A stretch of 64,000 bases of DNA, from assembly GCA_902492065.1 (NCBI GenBank), contig CABUKE010000002.1, positions 124,001 through 188,000 on the forward strand. The letters run 5' to 3'. How positions within the stretch are numbered: position 1 is the first letter of the stretch; each line of letters opens with the position of its first letter. Below are positions 41,406 to 50,183 of the stretch, piece by piece. A program made the position numbers and the translations under genes. Source of the DNA: an uncultured Eubacteriales bacterium. Its GTDB lineage: Bacteria > Bacillota > Clostridia > UBA1381 > UMGS1253. The notes beneath the pieces were generated by a model. It had not been told where the DNA came from. It did not search any database and saw only the letters and a list, made by a program, of their open reading frames with translations.

Positions 41406-42425
41406 ATGCAGAAGCTACGTTCCGTTATCATAGGATGCGGCGCGATATTTCCCATGCATGCTGCATCCATTCAGGCAAATGAATATGCAGAGCTTACCGC
41501 TGTGTGCGATATTCGCCCGGAGCGGGCAGAACAGCGCGCGCAGGAGTGCAATTGTAGGTGGCACATAGACTATCAGGAGATGATTGCGCAGGAAAAACCG
41601 GACTCCGTTCATATTTGCCTGCCACACTATCTTCACGCACCAGTTAGTATCTACGCGCTTGAACACGGATGTCATGTGTTGTGTGAAAAACCGATGGCAA
41701 CCACGCTTGAGGATGCGCAAAAGATGATGGAGGCCGCAAACAGGAGTGGAAAGACGCTTGACATCATATTCCAAAACCGCTATAATCCCGGCAGCAAATT
41801 GATAAAGGAAGCGGTAACGGACGGTACGCTCGGGAAAGTACATGGCGCACGGGCGATTGTATGCTGGAACCGCTCCGAAGAATACTATCATGAAAGCGGT
41901 TGGCGCGGCACGCTTGAAAAAGAAGGCGGCGGCGTATGTGTAAATCAGGCTATCCATACCCTTGATCTGATGCTGTGGTTTTGCGGCAAGCGCCCCGCCT
42001 CGGTTAAAGCGTCGCTTGACACACGGGCGCATACCATTGAGGTGGAGGACGACGCAAGCGGCATGATAACTTTTGAAGACGGTGTGCGCGCAAATTTCTG
42101 GTTCACAAACAATAACTGTACCGATTCTCCAGTGGAAATCACGCTCTGGGGTGAAAACGGCACGGCAACGCTCATTGGTGATAAGGCGGAAATTGCTTTA
42201 CACGACGGGCGGATCCTGACGGCGCAAAACGGGGACGAGGTTTTCCGCTATGGCGAGATGAAGAACTATTGGGGCTTCAGCCACGTCCGGCAGATTAACG
42301 ATTATTATAATCACCTTGTTCACGGACAATCTTTATTTGTGCCATGTGAGGCGGCGTATGAAACACACAAGGTCATGTGTGCGATTCTTACTTCGGGAAG
42401 GGAAAACCGAAGGGTGGATTTATAA
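41406..42425 (+). CDS. Gfo/Idh/MocA-family NAD(P)-dependent oxidoreductase
   Basis: The protein has 339 residues. The Rossmann N-terminus has IGCGAIFPMH, HICLPHYLHAP and CEKPMA (the catalytic Lys of the EKP motif). The C-terminal beta-sheet domain has the conserved His in NQAIHTLDLML. The family oxidises or reduces sugar hydroxyls and keto-sugars. ATG 41406 is 12 bases from AAAGGAG. It lies 32 bases after GH31 and is followed by a terminator, so the two genes form one transcript. With the TIM-barrel protein it resembles pairs that cleave glycosides by way of 3-keto-sugars, although that role is inference. Confidence 0.9.
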   Translation: MQKLRSVIIGCGAIFPMHAASIQANEYAELTAVCDIRPERAEQRAQECNCRWHIDYQEMIAQEKPDSVHICLPHYLHAPVSIYALEHGCHVLCEKPMATTLEDAQKMMEAANRSGKTLDIIFQNRYNPGSKLIKEAVTDGTLGKVHGARAIVCWNRSEEYYHESGWRGTLEKEGGGVCVNQAIHTLDLMLWFCGKRPASVKASLDTRAHTIEVEDDASGMITFEDGVRANFWFTNNNCTDSPVEITLWGENGTATLIGDKAEIALHDGRILTAQNGDEVFRYGEMKNYWGFSHVRQINDYYNHLVHGQSLFVPCEAAYETHKVMCAILTSGRENRRVDL

Positions 42426-42432
42426 AAACAAG

Positions 42433-42460
42433 GAGGAAGCAGGCAGCTTCCTCTCTTTTT
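42433..42460 (+). terminator. Intrinsic terminator after the oxidoreductase
   Basis: GAGGAAGC (42433-42440) pairs perfectly with GCTTCCTC (42446-42453), followed by TCTTTTT. Confidence 0.9.
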
Positions 42461-42504
42461 ATGCCACGGTATAGTGCCAAAGGTGATAAAATTTCGCGAA
42501 AACA

Positions 42505-42533
42505 TTGAATTTCCGCTCATTTTGTGATATAAA
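42505..42533 (+). promoter_or_regulatory. Promoter of the aldose epimerase gene
   Basis: TTGAAT (42505-42510), 17-base spacer, TATAAA (42528-42533) with TG at 42525-42526 as an extended -10. Confidence 0.7.
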
Positions 42534-42583
42534 TATAGGTATTATGGTTTTATATTGAATCGAGCGAAGGGACGGTAATTGCG

Positions 42584-43555
42584 ATGACGAATGCAAAGCT
42601 GTGGACGGGGGAATTCCTCGGCGTTCCAACAATTGAATTTTCCTGTGGCGGGTATGAGGGTTCCTTTACGGTAGAAGGGGCAAATTTGGTGCGTTTTGAA
42701 TATGTGCCCAGACACATTTTCCTTTTACATATGCCAAAGGACGAGTCTGCGCTGCGGAAACAGAAGATTTATGGTATACCGCTCCTGTTCTTTCCAAATA
42801 GAATTAAAGACGGTGTATTCCAATTTGAGGGGAAAACGTATCAATTCCCAATCAATAGCGAAAACAATATGCACATCCACGGTTTTTTGGATGGTTATAC
42901 AGATTGGAAGGTTGTAAAACAAGAGGCTGGAGATAATCTTGTGAATCTTACCTTTGCGCATACCATTCAGCAGGGGAGTGAGATGTACAAGTATTTCGGC
43001 TTTGAAATCAGCATTGTGTATGAAAATATCATTACGCCGGATGGTTTGTATCAGAATATCACATTTGCAAACAAAAGCGATAAAACCATGCCGTTTGGCT
43101 TCGCTTACCATACGACGTTTAACGTTCCCTTTAACAATTCGCCGGAGGATGCGTTCCGGATTGGAATTAATTTAAAGCAACGGTATGAGCTTGATAAGTG
43201 TATCCCAACTGGACGGCTTCTGCCGCTTGACACCTTGGAAAGTCAAACAGCCGACGAAGGTATGCCGATATTGGCGCGTACATTGGATAATTTATACCTT
43301 GCCGACGAAACACAGCCAAACACGGCTGTTATTACGGATACAAACACGGGTGAGCAAATTGTATACGAGACCGACCGGAAGTTCCGGCACTGGATACTCT
43401 ATAATGCCGATGCGAAACAGCGCTTTTTGTCCGTGGAACCACAGACGTGCTGCACCAATGCGGTAAATTCCACTATGCCGACGGCAAATCTGATAACTTT
43501 GGTCCCGGGTAAAGAAATCACCCTTACTACAAAATTGTATGTAAAAGAAAACTAA
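42584..43555 (+). CDS. Aldose 1-epimerase family protein (mutarotase)
   Basis: This is a 323-residue galactose-mutarotase-like beta-sandwich. MHIHGFL (His97/His99) and FGFAYHTTFN (His near 176) match the catalytic and binding histidines, and SVEPQT near residue 287 carries the catalytic glutamate. Such enzymes interconvert alpha and beta anomers of free sugars. It has its own promoter but sits beside the oxidoreductase and GH31 genes, and would handle sugar released there. It is followed at once by fhs with no clear terminator. ATG 42584 lacks a strong Shine-Dalgarno. Confidence 0.85.
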   Translation: MTNAKLWTGEFLGVPTIEFSCGGYEGSFTVEGANLVRFEYVPRHIFLLHMPKDESALRKQKIYGIPLLFFPNRIKDGVFQFEGKTYQFPINSENNMHIHGFLDGYTDWKVVKQEAGDNLVNLTFAHTIQQGSEMYKYFGFEISIVYENIITPDGLYQNITFANKSDKTMPFGFAYHTTFNVPFNNSPEDAFRIGINLKQRYELDKCIPTGRLLPLDTLESQTADEGMPILARTLDNLYLADETQPNTAVITDTNTGEQIVYETDRKFRHWILYNADAKQRFLSVEPQTCCTNAVNSTMPTANLITLVPGKEITLTTKLYVKEN

Positions 43556-43577
43556 TGGATGCTTGGAGGAAAATCAT

Positions 43578-45248
43578 ATGCTGACAGATATCCAAATCGC
43601 ACAGGCCGCGCATATGCTGCCGATTGAAGAAGTGGCACAGCGGGCAGGGATTCGCAAAGACGAGATTTACCAATACGGCCCGTATAAGGCCAAGCTGACC
43701 GACGCACTGAAGGAACGGGTGAAAGACAATTCCGACGGCAAGCTGATTCTTGTTACGGCAATCAACCCGACGCCTGCGGGAGAGGGCAAAACTACGACCA
43801 CAGTTGGGCTTGGACAGGCGCTGTCAAAGCTGAATAAAAATGCAGTTATCGCCCTGCGCGAGCCATCGCTCGGCCCTGTCATGGGAATTAAGGGCGGTGC
43901 GGCCGGAGGCGGCTATTCCCAGGTTGTGCCGATGGAGGACATCAACCTGCATTTTACCGGGGATATGCACGCGATCACGGCGGCGAACAACCTGCTCTCC
44001 GCCATGGTGGACAACCATATCCATCAGGGAAATGAACTCGGAATCGACTCGCGTACGATTGTATGGAAGCGTGTTTTGGATATGAATGACCGCGCGCTCC
44101 GGCAAGTTGTTGTCGGAATCGGCGGCAAGGCGAACGGCTTTGTCCGGGAGGACGGCTTTATGATTACAGTTGCTTCTGAGGTTATGGCGATTCTATGTCT
44201 TGCAGACGACATTGAGGATCTGCGCCGTCGGCTCGGCAACATTATTGTTGCATATAATTATGACGGCGAGCCTGTTACGGCAAAGGAGTTAAAGGCTGAT
44301 GGTGCGATGACGCTTTTGCTTAAGGATGCGATACAGCCAAATCTGGTGCAGACACTGGAGAATACGCCGTGTCTGATGCACGGCGGGCCGTTTGCAAACA
44401 TTGCGCATGGCTGTAACAGCGTCCAGGCGACAAAGCTCGCGCTCAAGCTCGCAGACTATGTTGTGACAGAGGCTGGCTTTGGAGCCGATTTGGGTGCGGA
44501 GAAATTTTTGGATATTAAGTGCCGCATGGCTGGTTTAAGACCGGATATAGCGGTTGTTGTTGCAACGATACGTGCGCTTAAATACAACGGCGGAGCAGCG
44601 AAGGAAAACTTAAAAGCAGAAGACACAGATGCGCTTCGGCGCGGGCTGCCCAATCTGGAAAAGCATATTGAAAATATGCAAAAGTTTGGCCTGCCGGTCG
44701 TTGTGGCGCTCAATTTGTTCGATACCGACACAGAGGCGGAAATTGCCCTTGTCGAGGAGCTGTGCAGTAAAGTAGGTGCGCCATGTGCACGCAGCGAGGT
44801 ATTTGCAAAGGGCGGAGCAGGCGGTGTCGCTCTGGCGCAGAAGGTGCTGGAGACGCTGGAAACAAAGCAGTCGCATTATGCGCCGGTTTATGATGTAAAC
44901 CAAAGCATAGAGGATAAAATTCTTACGCTGACAAAGGAAATTTACGGTGGCAGCGGCGTGACATATACGCCAAAGGCAAAGAAGCAAATCAAGCAGCTCA
45001 CGGAGTTAGGCTTTGACAAGCTGCCAATTTGTGTTGCCAAGACGCAGTATTCTCTTTCTGACAATCCAGCTCTGCTGGGCCGTCCGAAGGATTTCGAGAT
45101 TACGGTATCAGAAGTGCGGGTTTCCGCCGGGGCTGGGTTTGTCGTGGTACAGACAGGTGATATTCTGACAATGCCCGGCCTGCCGAAGAAGCCGGCGGCC
45201 CAGAGTATCGACATCAAGCCAGACGGCGAGATTGTCGGCCTGTTTTAA
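43578..45248 (+). CDS. fhs: Formate--tetrahydrofolate ligase
   Basis: This is a 556-residue enzyme, exactly the family length. The P-loop TPAGEGKTTTTVGLGQAL lies near residue 65, and EPSLGPVMGIKGGAAGGG and HGGPFANIAHGCNS are conserved substrate-site segments. It joins formate to tetrahydrofolate with ATP, supplying one-carbon units for purines and for acetogenic-type metabolism. ATG 43578 has TGGAGG 8 bases upstream; an earlier TTG at 43563 overlaps that site. No other folate pathway gene is adjacent. Confidence 0.97.
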   Translation: MLTDIQIAQAAHMLPIEEVAQRAGIRKDEIYQYGPYKAKLTDALKERVKDNSDGKLILVTAINPTPAGEGKTTTTVGLGQALSKLNKNAVIALREPSLGPVMGIKGGAAGGGYSQVVPMEDINLHFTGDMHAITAANNLLSAMVDNHIHQGNELGIDSRTIVWKRVLDMNDRALRQVVVGIGGKANGFVREDGFMITVASEVMAILCLADDIEDLRRRLGNIIVAYNYDGEPVTAKELKADGAMTLLLKDAIQPNLVQTLENTPCLMHGGPFANIAHGCNSVQATKLALKLADYVVTEAGFGADLGAEKFLDIKCRMAGLRPDIAVVVATIRALKYNGGAAKENLKAEDTDALRRGLPNLEKHIENMQKFGLPVVVALNLFDTDTEAEIALVEELCSKVGAPCARSEVFAKGGAGGVALAQKVLETLETKQSHYAPVYDVNQSIEDKILTLTKEIYGGSGVTYTPKAKKQIKQLTELGFDKLPICVAKTQYSLSDNPALLGRPKDFEITVSEVRVSAGAGFVVVQTGDILTMPGLPKKPAAQSIDIKPDGEIVGLF

Positions 45249-45276
45249 GAAATTACGAAAAAGTATGGTGAAGTAA

Positions 45277-45723
45277 TTGGAACGCTATCAATCAAACAGC
45301 CGGGAAGAAACGGTAACAATTGCAGAAAATTTTGCAAAAACGCTGCAAAAGGGCGATATCGTATGCCTGTACGGCGGGCTTGGCGCAGGGAAGACAGCGT
45401 TTGTTTCCGGTGTGGCAAAAGGGCTTGGCTATCAGGGGTACACCAGCAGCCCGACCTTCACGTTGATGAATGAATATATCGCTGCGCTTCCCATATACCA
45501 TTTTGACGTATACCGGATTGCCGGAAGCGACGAAATGGAGGCCGTTGGCATTGACGATTATTTGTTTGGCGACGGCGTGTGCTTAATCGAATGGCCGGAC
45601 AAAATTGCGGACTTGCTCCCGGAAGCTGTTATCCGTGTGGAGATACAAAAGAGTGATAAAAACGAAAATCAGAGGATAATCACAATTGAGAGGGAGCGGG
45701 AAAATGAAACTGCTGGCGATTGA
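45277..45723 (+). CDS. tsaE: tRNA threonylcarbamoyladenosine biosynthesis ATPase TsaE
   Basis: This is a 148-residue P-loop protein. GGLGAGKTAFV is Walker A, SSPTFTLMNEY is the conserved switch segment, and HFDVYRI and CLIEWPDKI complete the TsaE signature. It supports the TsaB-TsaD complex in making t6A at position 37 of ANN-decoding tRNAs. Translation begins at TTG 45277; the ribosome site is weak. The end overlaps tsaB by 20 bases, so the two are coupled. Confidence 0.95.
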   Translation: MERYQSNSREETVTIAENFAKTLQKGDIVCLYGGLGAGKTAFVSGVAKGLGYQGYTSSPTFTLMNEYIAALPIYHFDVYRIAGSDEMEAVGIDDYLFGDGVCLIEWPDKIADLLPEAVIRVEIQKSDKNENQRIITIERERENETAGD

Positions 45724-46429
45724 CAGTTCGGCAAATGTGGCGTCGGCTGCATTGATGTCGGACGGCGTTTTGGTCGGAGAAATAAGCACGAATTATAAAA
45801 AGACACATTCCCAGACGCTGATGCCGATGATTGATGCGCTTTTGCGCTTTGTGGAAACAGATATCCAGGACATCGACCTGTTTGCGGCGGCGGACGGACC
45901 GGGTTCCTTTACCGGGCTTCGGATTGGGCTTGCAACAATAAAGGGACTGGCACACGCGTGCAACAAGCCGGTCGTCGGCGTATCTACCCTTGCCGCACTT
46001 GCATATAATGTACCTTGTTGTGAAGGGCTTGTCGTCCCCATTATGGACGCGCGCCGCGACCAGGTCTATACGGCAGCGTATATATGGAAAGGCAATGCGT
46101 TACAATGCATAATCGACCCTTGTGCTGTGTCGATTTATACGCTTTTGGAGAACGTAAAGGCGCAGGAGCGGCAAGCCGTATTTTTGGGCGATGGTGTAGA
46201 CCGCTTCGGAGATGAAGTGCGTGCAGCACTTGGTGAGCGCGCTTCTTTTGTACCGGGTAACGCGCAGTTGCAGCGTGCTTCTTCTGTTGCGGCAGCGGCA
46301 CTTGCGCGCTATGCGGAGCAAGGCGCGGTGTTGTATGATGATATTCGCCCTGTCTACCTTAGAAAGTCACAGGCTGAGCGTGAATATGAGGAAAAACTGA
46401 GAGAAACAAACCAGGAGGAACAAAAATGA
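45704..46429 (+). CDS. tsaB: tRNA threonylcarbamoyladenosine biosynthesis protein TsaB
   Basis: This is a 241-residue ASKHA-fold protein. MKLLAIDSSANVASAAL begins the fold, HSQTLMPMID and GPGSFTGLRIGLATIKGLA are family motifs, and DARRDQVYTA follows. It has no catalytic metal site and forms the scaffold for TsaD and TsaE. ATG 45704 has GGGAG upstream. In many Firmicutes tsaB is followed by rimI and tsaD; here rpiB follows, overlapping by four bases, so TsaD must be encoded elsewhere. Confidence 0.95.
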   Translation: MKLLAIDSSANVASAALMSDGVLVGEISTNYKKTHSQTLMPMIDALLRFVETDIQDIDLFAAADGPGSFTGLRIGLATIKGLAHACNKPVVGVSTLAALAYNVPCCEGLVVPIMDARRDQVYTAAYIWKGNALQCIIDPCAVSIYTLLENVKAQERQAVFLGDGVDRFGDEVRAALGERASFVPGNAQLQRASSVAAAALARYAEQGAVLYDDIRPVYLRKSQAEREYEEKLRETNQEEQK

Positions 46430-46860
46430 TAGCGATTGGAAGCGACCACGGCGGTTTTGAACTGAAACGTGAGATTATTGAGTATCTTAAAAAGAAGGAG
46501 ATTCCTGTTTTGGATTGCGGCTGTTACAGTCCGGATGCCGTCGACTATCCGGATATTGCAGTTGAGGTCTGCAGTAAGGTGACAGGCGGCGAAAGCGAGC
46601 TGGGAATTTTAATCTGTGGAACCGGAATTGGAATCAGCATAGCGGCCAACAAAATGCACGGGATTCGTGCGGCGCTTTGCCACAGTACCTTTGACGGACG
46701 GATGGCGCGGATGCATAATAACGCGAATGTGCTTTGCCTCGGCGGGCGCACTACGGGCGTAAGCATTGCGCTTGATATTGTGGAAGCATTTGTCGGTGCA
46801 GAATTTGAGGGCGGACGGCATGAAAAACGTGTTGGGAAAATCATGTCCATTGAGGAATGA
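46426..46860 (+). CDS. rpiB: Ribose 5-phosphate isomerase B
   Basis: This is a 144-residue RpiB/LacAB-family enzyme. GSDHGGFELK at the N-terminus binds the phosphate, DCGCYSPDAVDYPD follows, ICGTGIGISIAANK carries the catalytic Cys loop, and HNNANVLCLGGR is the last signature. It interconverts ribose 5-phosphate and ribulose 5-phosphate. Allose-6-phosphate activity is possible in this family. ATG overlaps the tsaB stop as ATGA, with AGGAGG upstream. Confidence 0.96.
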   Translation: MIAIGSDHGGFELKREIIEYLKKKEIPVLDCGCYSPDAVDYPDIAVEVCSKVTGGESELGILICGTGIGISIAANKMHGIRAALCHSTFDGRMARMHNNANVLCLGGRTTGVSIALDIVEAFVGAEFEGGRHEKRVGKIMSIEE

Positions 46861-46878
46861 TAGCATGGGAGGTCACAG

Positions 46879-47298
46879 ATGAACAGAAGCGAGGCTAGGT
46901 GCGAAGCGTTCAAGCTCGCATTCCAGATAACGGCACAAAAGGAATCATACCCAGAGGTCGTAGAGCTGTTTGAAGAAGAGAACCAAGCTCTGAAAAAGTC
47001 GGATAAAAAGCAGTACTTGTATATCGTTTCGACTGCAAACGGGATATATGAAAAGCGCGACGCGCTCGATGAGGCAATTTCCCGCAATTTGAAGTCCGGC
47101 TGGCGGACGGAACGTCTTTCTAAGGTCAGCCTTGCGGTTTTGCGGCTGGCGGCCTATGAGCTACTCTACGCAGACGATATTCCAGATAATGTGGCAGTCA
47201 ATGAGGCGGTTGAACTTGCAAAAGAATATGACATTGAGGAAGCGCCTTCCTTCATTAATGGCGTTTTAAGCGGAATTGTGAAGGAAAAACGCGGTTAG
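46879..47298 (+). CDS. nusB: Transcription antitermination protein NusB
   Basis: This is a 139-residue all-helical protein. It begins NRSEARCEAFKLAFQI and ends with ERLSKVSLAVLRLAAYELLY, DDIPDNVAVNEAVELAKEYDIEEAPSFINGVL, the NusB C-terminal signature. With NusE (S10) it binds boxA of rRNA leaders. It starts 18 bases after rpiB with GGGAGG upstream. The order nusB-xseA-xseB-ispA is standard for Firmicutes. Confidence 0.95.
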   Translation: MNRSEARCEAFKLAFQITAQKESYPEVVELFEEENQALKKSDKKQYLYIVSTANGIYEKRDALDEAISRNLKSGWRTERLSKVSLAVLRLAAYELLYADDIPDNVAVNEAVELAKEYDIEEAPSFINGVLSGIVKEKRG

Positions 47299-47328
47299 AA
47301 TCGTTATATTAGAAGGGGGAGGCATGTG

Positions 47329-48513
47329 ATGGAAGGAAAAATCTATACGGCAACCGTTTCACAGCTGAACCGTTTTATTAAACAAATGCTCGACGGGACC
47401 TCCATTTTGAATAACATATGGGTAAAGGGAGAGATTTCGAATTTTAAACGGCACTATACAGGTCATTGCTACCTGACGCTAAAGGATGAGGGCGGTGTTC
47501 TGAAAGCCGTTATGTTTAAGGCCAATGCGGCCCGGCTCGCTTTTGCACCGGAAAACGGCATGAAAGTCATGGCCCGCGGGCGCGTTTCGGTCTACGAACG
47601 CGACGGTTCCTATCAGCTCTATATTGAGGAAATGCAGCCGGACGGCATAGGTTCGTTGCATATTGCATATGAACAGCTAAAGGCACGTTTGCAGGAGGAG
47701 GGCCTGTTTGACGCGGCGAAAAAGAAACCGCTTCCTCCGTATCCAAGCACAATTGGCGTCGTAACGGCGACGACAGGGGCGGCGATTCGTGATATTATCA
47801 ATATTTTGTCGCGGCGCTATCCCTGCGCAAAGGTGTTGATATATCCAACGCTTGTACAGGGAGAAGGTGCAGCGGTCGGGATCGCCGAAGCGATTGAATA
47901 TTTCAATGCCCACAAGCTTGCCGATGTGTTGATTGTGGGGCGCGGCGGCGGTTCAATTGAAGATTTGTGGGCCTTTAATGAAGAACAGACTGCACGCGCG
48001 ATTTATGCCTCTGAAATTCCGATTGTTTCCGCAGTTGGACACGAAACAGACTTTACAATTGCAGATTTTGTTGCTGATTTGCGTGCGCCGACTCCGTCGG
48101 CAGCAGCAGAGCTTGTTGTGCCGTCGGCAGTAGAGCTGCGTGAGAGAATTTTATCCATGCGCTCGCGCATCATTACAGAGGTGCTGCATACAGTACAGAT
48201 GAAACGCTCCCAAATTGAAAAAATGGCGCTTCGCAGTCCATCGGCCAAATTGGCGGACAACCGGGTGCTGCTGGACGAGCGGATCAAACACCTTGTCCGC
48301 AATATAGATTTGATTCTTGCGCGGAAACGGGAAGAGATAAAAGCCACCGCCGGCAAATTGGATGCCATGAGTCCACTCGCCGTGTTGGGGCGCGGGTACA
48401 GCATTGCTAAAAACAAGGATGGTATGGTGATTCGGAAAACGGGCGACGCTGTTTCCGGTATGGAATTTGAACTTCTTTTATCCGACGGCACAGCTGGGGC
48501 TAAATTTTTATAA
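47329..48513 (+). CDS. xseA: Exodeoxyribonuclease VII large subunit
   Basis: This is a 394-residue protein. The N-terminal OB fold has IWVKGEISNF and GHCYLTLKDE; the catalytic domain has GVVTATTGAAIRDI, GRGGGSIEDLWAFN and SAVGHETDFTIADFVADLRAPTPSAAAE. A helical region that binds XseB follows. Together they degrade single-stranded DNA from both ends. ATG 47329 has AAGGGGGAGG upstream; GTG 47326 is too close to that site. Confidence 0.96.
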   Translation: MEGKIYTATVSQLNRFIKQMLDGTSILNNIWVKGEISNFKRHYTGHCYLTLKDEGGVLKAVMFKANAARLAFAPENGMKVMARGRVSVYERDGSYQLYIEEMQPDGIGSLHIAYEQLKARLQEEGLFDAAKKKPLPPYPSTIGVVTATTGAAIRDIINILSRRYPCAKVLIYPTLVQGEGAAVGIAEAIEYFNAHKLADVLIVGRGGGSIEDLWAFNEEQTARAIYASEIPIVSAVGHETDFTIADFVADLRAPTPSAAAELVVPSAVELRERILSMRSRIITEVLHTVQMKRSQIEKMALRSPSAKLADNRVLLDERIKHLVRNIDLILARKREEIKATAGKLDAMSPLAVLGRGYSIAKNKDGMVIRKTGDAVSGMEFELLLSDGTAGAKFL

Positions 48514-48555
48514 AATTACGCATTGAAGTATTTTTTGCGAAAGGGCCGAATAAGC

Positions 48556-48789
48556 ATGAGTGATAAAAACAATTTTGAAACCAATATCAAAGAGCTGGAA
48601 GAAATTGTGGCAAAGCTTGAGAAGAACGACATTTCTCTTGACGAATCACTGAAGTTGTTTGAGCGCGGCGTATCACTGTCCGCACAATGCAACAAACTCT
48701 TAGACGAAGCGGAACAACGGGTCAATGTCCTGCTCAAAAAAGACGGAGAAATGACAGAACAGAATTTTTTGATGGAAGATGGAGAATAA
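48556..48789 (+). CDS. xseB: Exodeoxyribonuclease VII small subunit
   Basis: This is a 77-residue protein. NFETNIKELEEIVAKLEKND and SLDESLKLFERGVSLSAQCNKLLDEAEQRV form the two-helix XseB fold. It binds the XseA helices in several copies. ATG 48556 gives the usual N-terminus and length; AAGGGCCG upstream is a moderate site. The stop at 48787-48789 is one base before the ispA start. Confidence 0.94.
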   Translation: MSDKNNFETNIKELEEIVAKLEKNDISLDESLKLFERGVSLSAQCNKLLDEAEQRVNVLLKKDGEMTEQNFLMEDGE

Positions 48790-48790
48790 T

Positions 48791-49672
48791 ATGGATTTTG
48801 AAACGGTGTTTGCAAGCCGCAGGGCTGCTGTCGAGGCTGCTTTGGAACAATATCTGCATACAGCGGATGATGTACCGCCTGAGATTTTGGAGGCAATGTG
48901 CTATAGCATTTTTGCCGGCGGAAAACGCATCCGTCCGGTGCTGCTGCTGGCAGCTTATGAGTTATTTGAATCAGATATTACGCCGGCAGTGCCTTACGCC
49001 TGCGCCCTTGAGATGATTCATACGTATTCGCTGATTCACGACGACTTGCCTGCTATGGACAATTCTGACCTGCGGCGCGGTCGGAAGACGAATCACGTCG
49101 TATACGGTGAAGCAATGGCAATTTTGGCAGGCGATGCGCTCCTCAATTATGCGTTTGAGACTATGCTTGCCGCGCCTTTCCCAGATGCGAAGCGGGCACT
49201 TTCTGCGGTTGCCTATATGGCAAAATGTTCCGGAATTTATGGCATGATTGGCGGACAAGTGCTCGATATCCAAAGCGAAAACAAACAAATCAGTCCATCT
49301 GACCTGCGGCGGCTGCACGAAAAAAAGACGAGCGGTCTGATTCAAGCTGCCGTATGCGGCGGCGCAATTTTGGGCGGTGCATCCCAGACTCAGGTTGCTG
49401 GGTTGGAGCTGTACGCCTGCCATCTGGGGCTCGCGTTTCAAATCAAAGACGACATTCTGGATGTAGAGGGGGACTCTGCCGCGCTTGGAAAGCCGACTGG
49501 CTGCGATGAAGAAGCCAATAAAAACACATATGTCACCCTTTATGGCTTGGAAAAAGCCCGGGAGCTTTTGCTTACGCATACGAAAACGGCATTGGATGCA
49601 CTTGCTCCATTTGGCAAAAAGGCTGAATTTTTACAGGCCATGACGGAATATTTGCTGCATAGGAATAAATAG
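48791..49672 (+). CDS. ispA: Farnesyl diphosphate synthase (polyprenyl synthetase)
   Basis: This is a 293-residue short-chain prenyl synthase. GGKRIRPVL, the first Asp-rich motif HDDLPAMDNSDLRRG, GDALLNYAFE, and the second Asp motif FQIKDDILDVEGD are all present. It condenses DMAPP with IPP to GPP and FPP for undecaprenyl phosphate and quinones. ATG 48791 has GGAG 6 bases upstream; ATG 48779 lies before that site. Commonly dxs follows in Clostridia; here a DUF212 gene and then a GH38-like gene do. Confidence 0.95.
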   Translation: MDFETVFASRRAAVEAALEQYLHTADDVPPEILEAMCYSIFAGGKRIRPVLLLAAYELFESDITPAVPYACALEMIHTYSLIHDDLPAMDNSDLRRGRKTNHVVYGEAMAILAGDALLNYAFETMLAAPFPDAKRALSAVAYMAKCSGIYGMIGGQVLDIQSENKQISPSDLRRLHEKKTSGLIQAAVCGGAILGGASQTQVAGLELYACHLGLAFQIKDDILDVEGDSAALGKPTGCDEEANKNTYVTLYGLEKARELLLTHTKTALDALAPFGKKAEFLQAMTEYLLHRNK

Positions 49673-49705
49673 AGGATAGTATCCAACAGGGAGAGTAGCT
49701 ATTTT

Positions 49706-50161
49706 ATGGAAGTCTTTAACGAATTGTTTTATAACCAGGTTTTATGGACCGCTGTGCTTGCATGGGCGCTGGCGCAGGTTTTGAAGGTGGTTTTTGTTTA
49801 TATTATAGACCATAGGGTGGATTTTCACCGTTTGGTCGGCGCAGGCGGTATGCCGAGCTCGCATTCGTCCTTTGTGACGTCGCTCATGATGATGGTGGGG
49901 TTTAATTCCGGTTTTCAAAGTCCGCTCTTTGCGGTCTGCTTTGTTTTTGGATTGATTGTCATGTATGACGCGTCCGGCGTCCGGCGCGCGGCTGGGAAGC
50001 AGGCGTCGATTCTGAACCAAATTATTGAACATTGGGATGAAGGGCCGCAAATCCAGGGCGAACGGCTAAAAGAGCTGCTTGGCCATACACCGTTCGAAGT
50101 GTTCGCCGGGGCAATACTGGGCATTGCAGTTGCCTGCATTATGCACTTTTTCGTATTTTAA
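49706..50161 (+). CDS. Divergent PAP2 family membrane protein (DUF212, YuiD-like)
   Basis: This is a 151-residue membrane protein. GAGGMPSSHSSFVTSLM and MYDASGVRRAAGKQA are the DUF212 signatures, the first resembling the PSGH-type motif of PAP2 phosphatases. Hydrophobic stretches are near 12-35, 60-90 and 132-150. The family may act on lipid phosphates, but no reaction is proven to my knowledge. The place after ispA suits a prenyl-phosphate role as a guess. Confidence 0.9.
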   Translation: MEVFNELFYNQVLWTAVLAWALAQVLKVVFVYIIDHRVDFHRLVGAGGMPSSHSSFVTSLMMMVGFNSGFQSPLFAVCFVFGLIVMYDASGVRRAAGKQASILNQIIEHWDEGPQIQGERLKELLGHTPFEVFAGAILGIAVACIMHFFVF

Positions 50162-50183
50162 CACTATCAAGTAGGAGGAGTAT

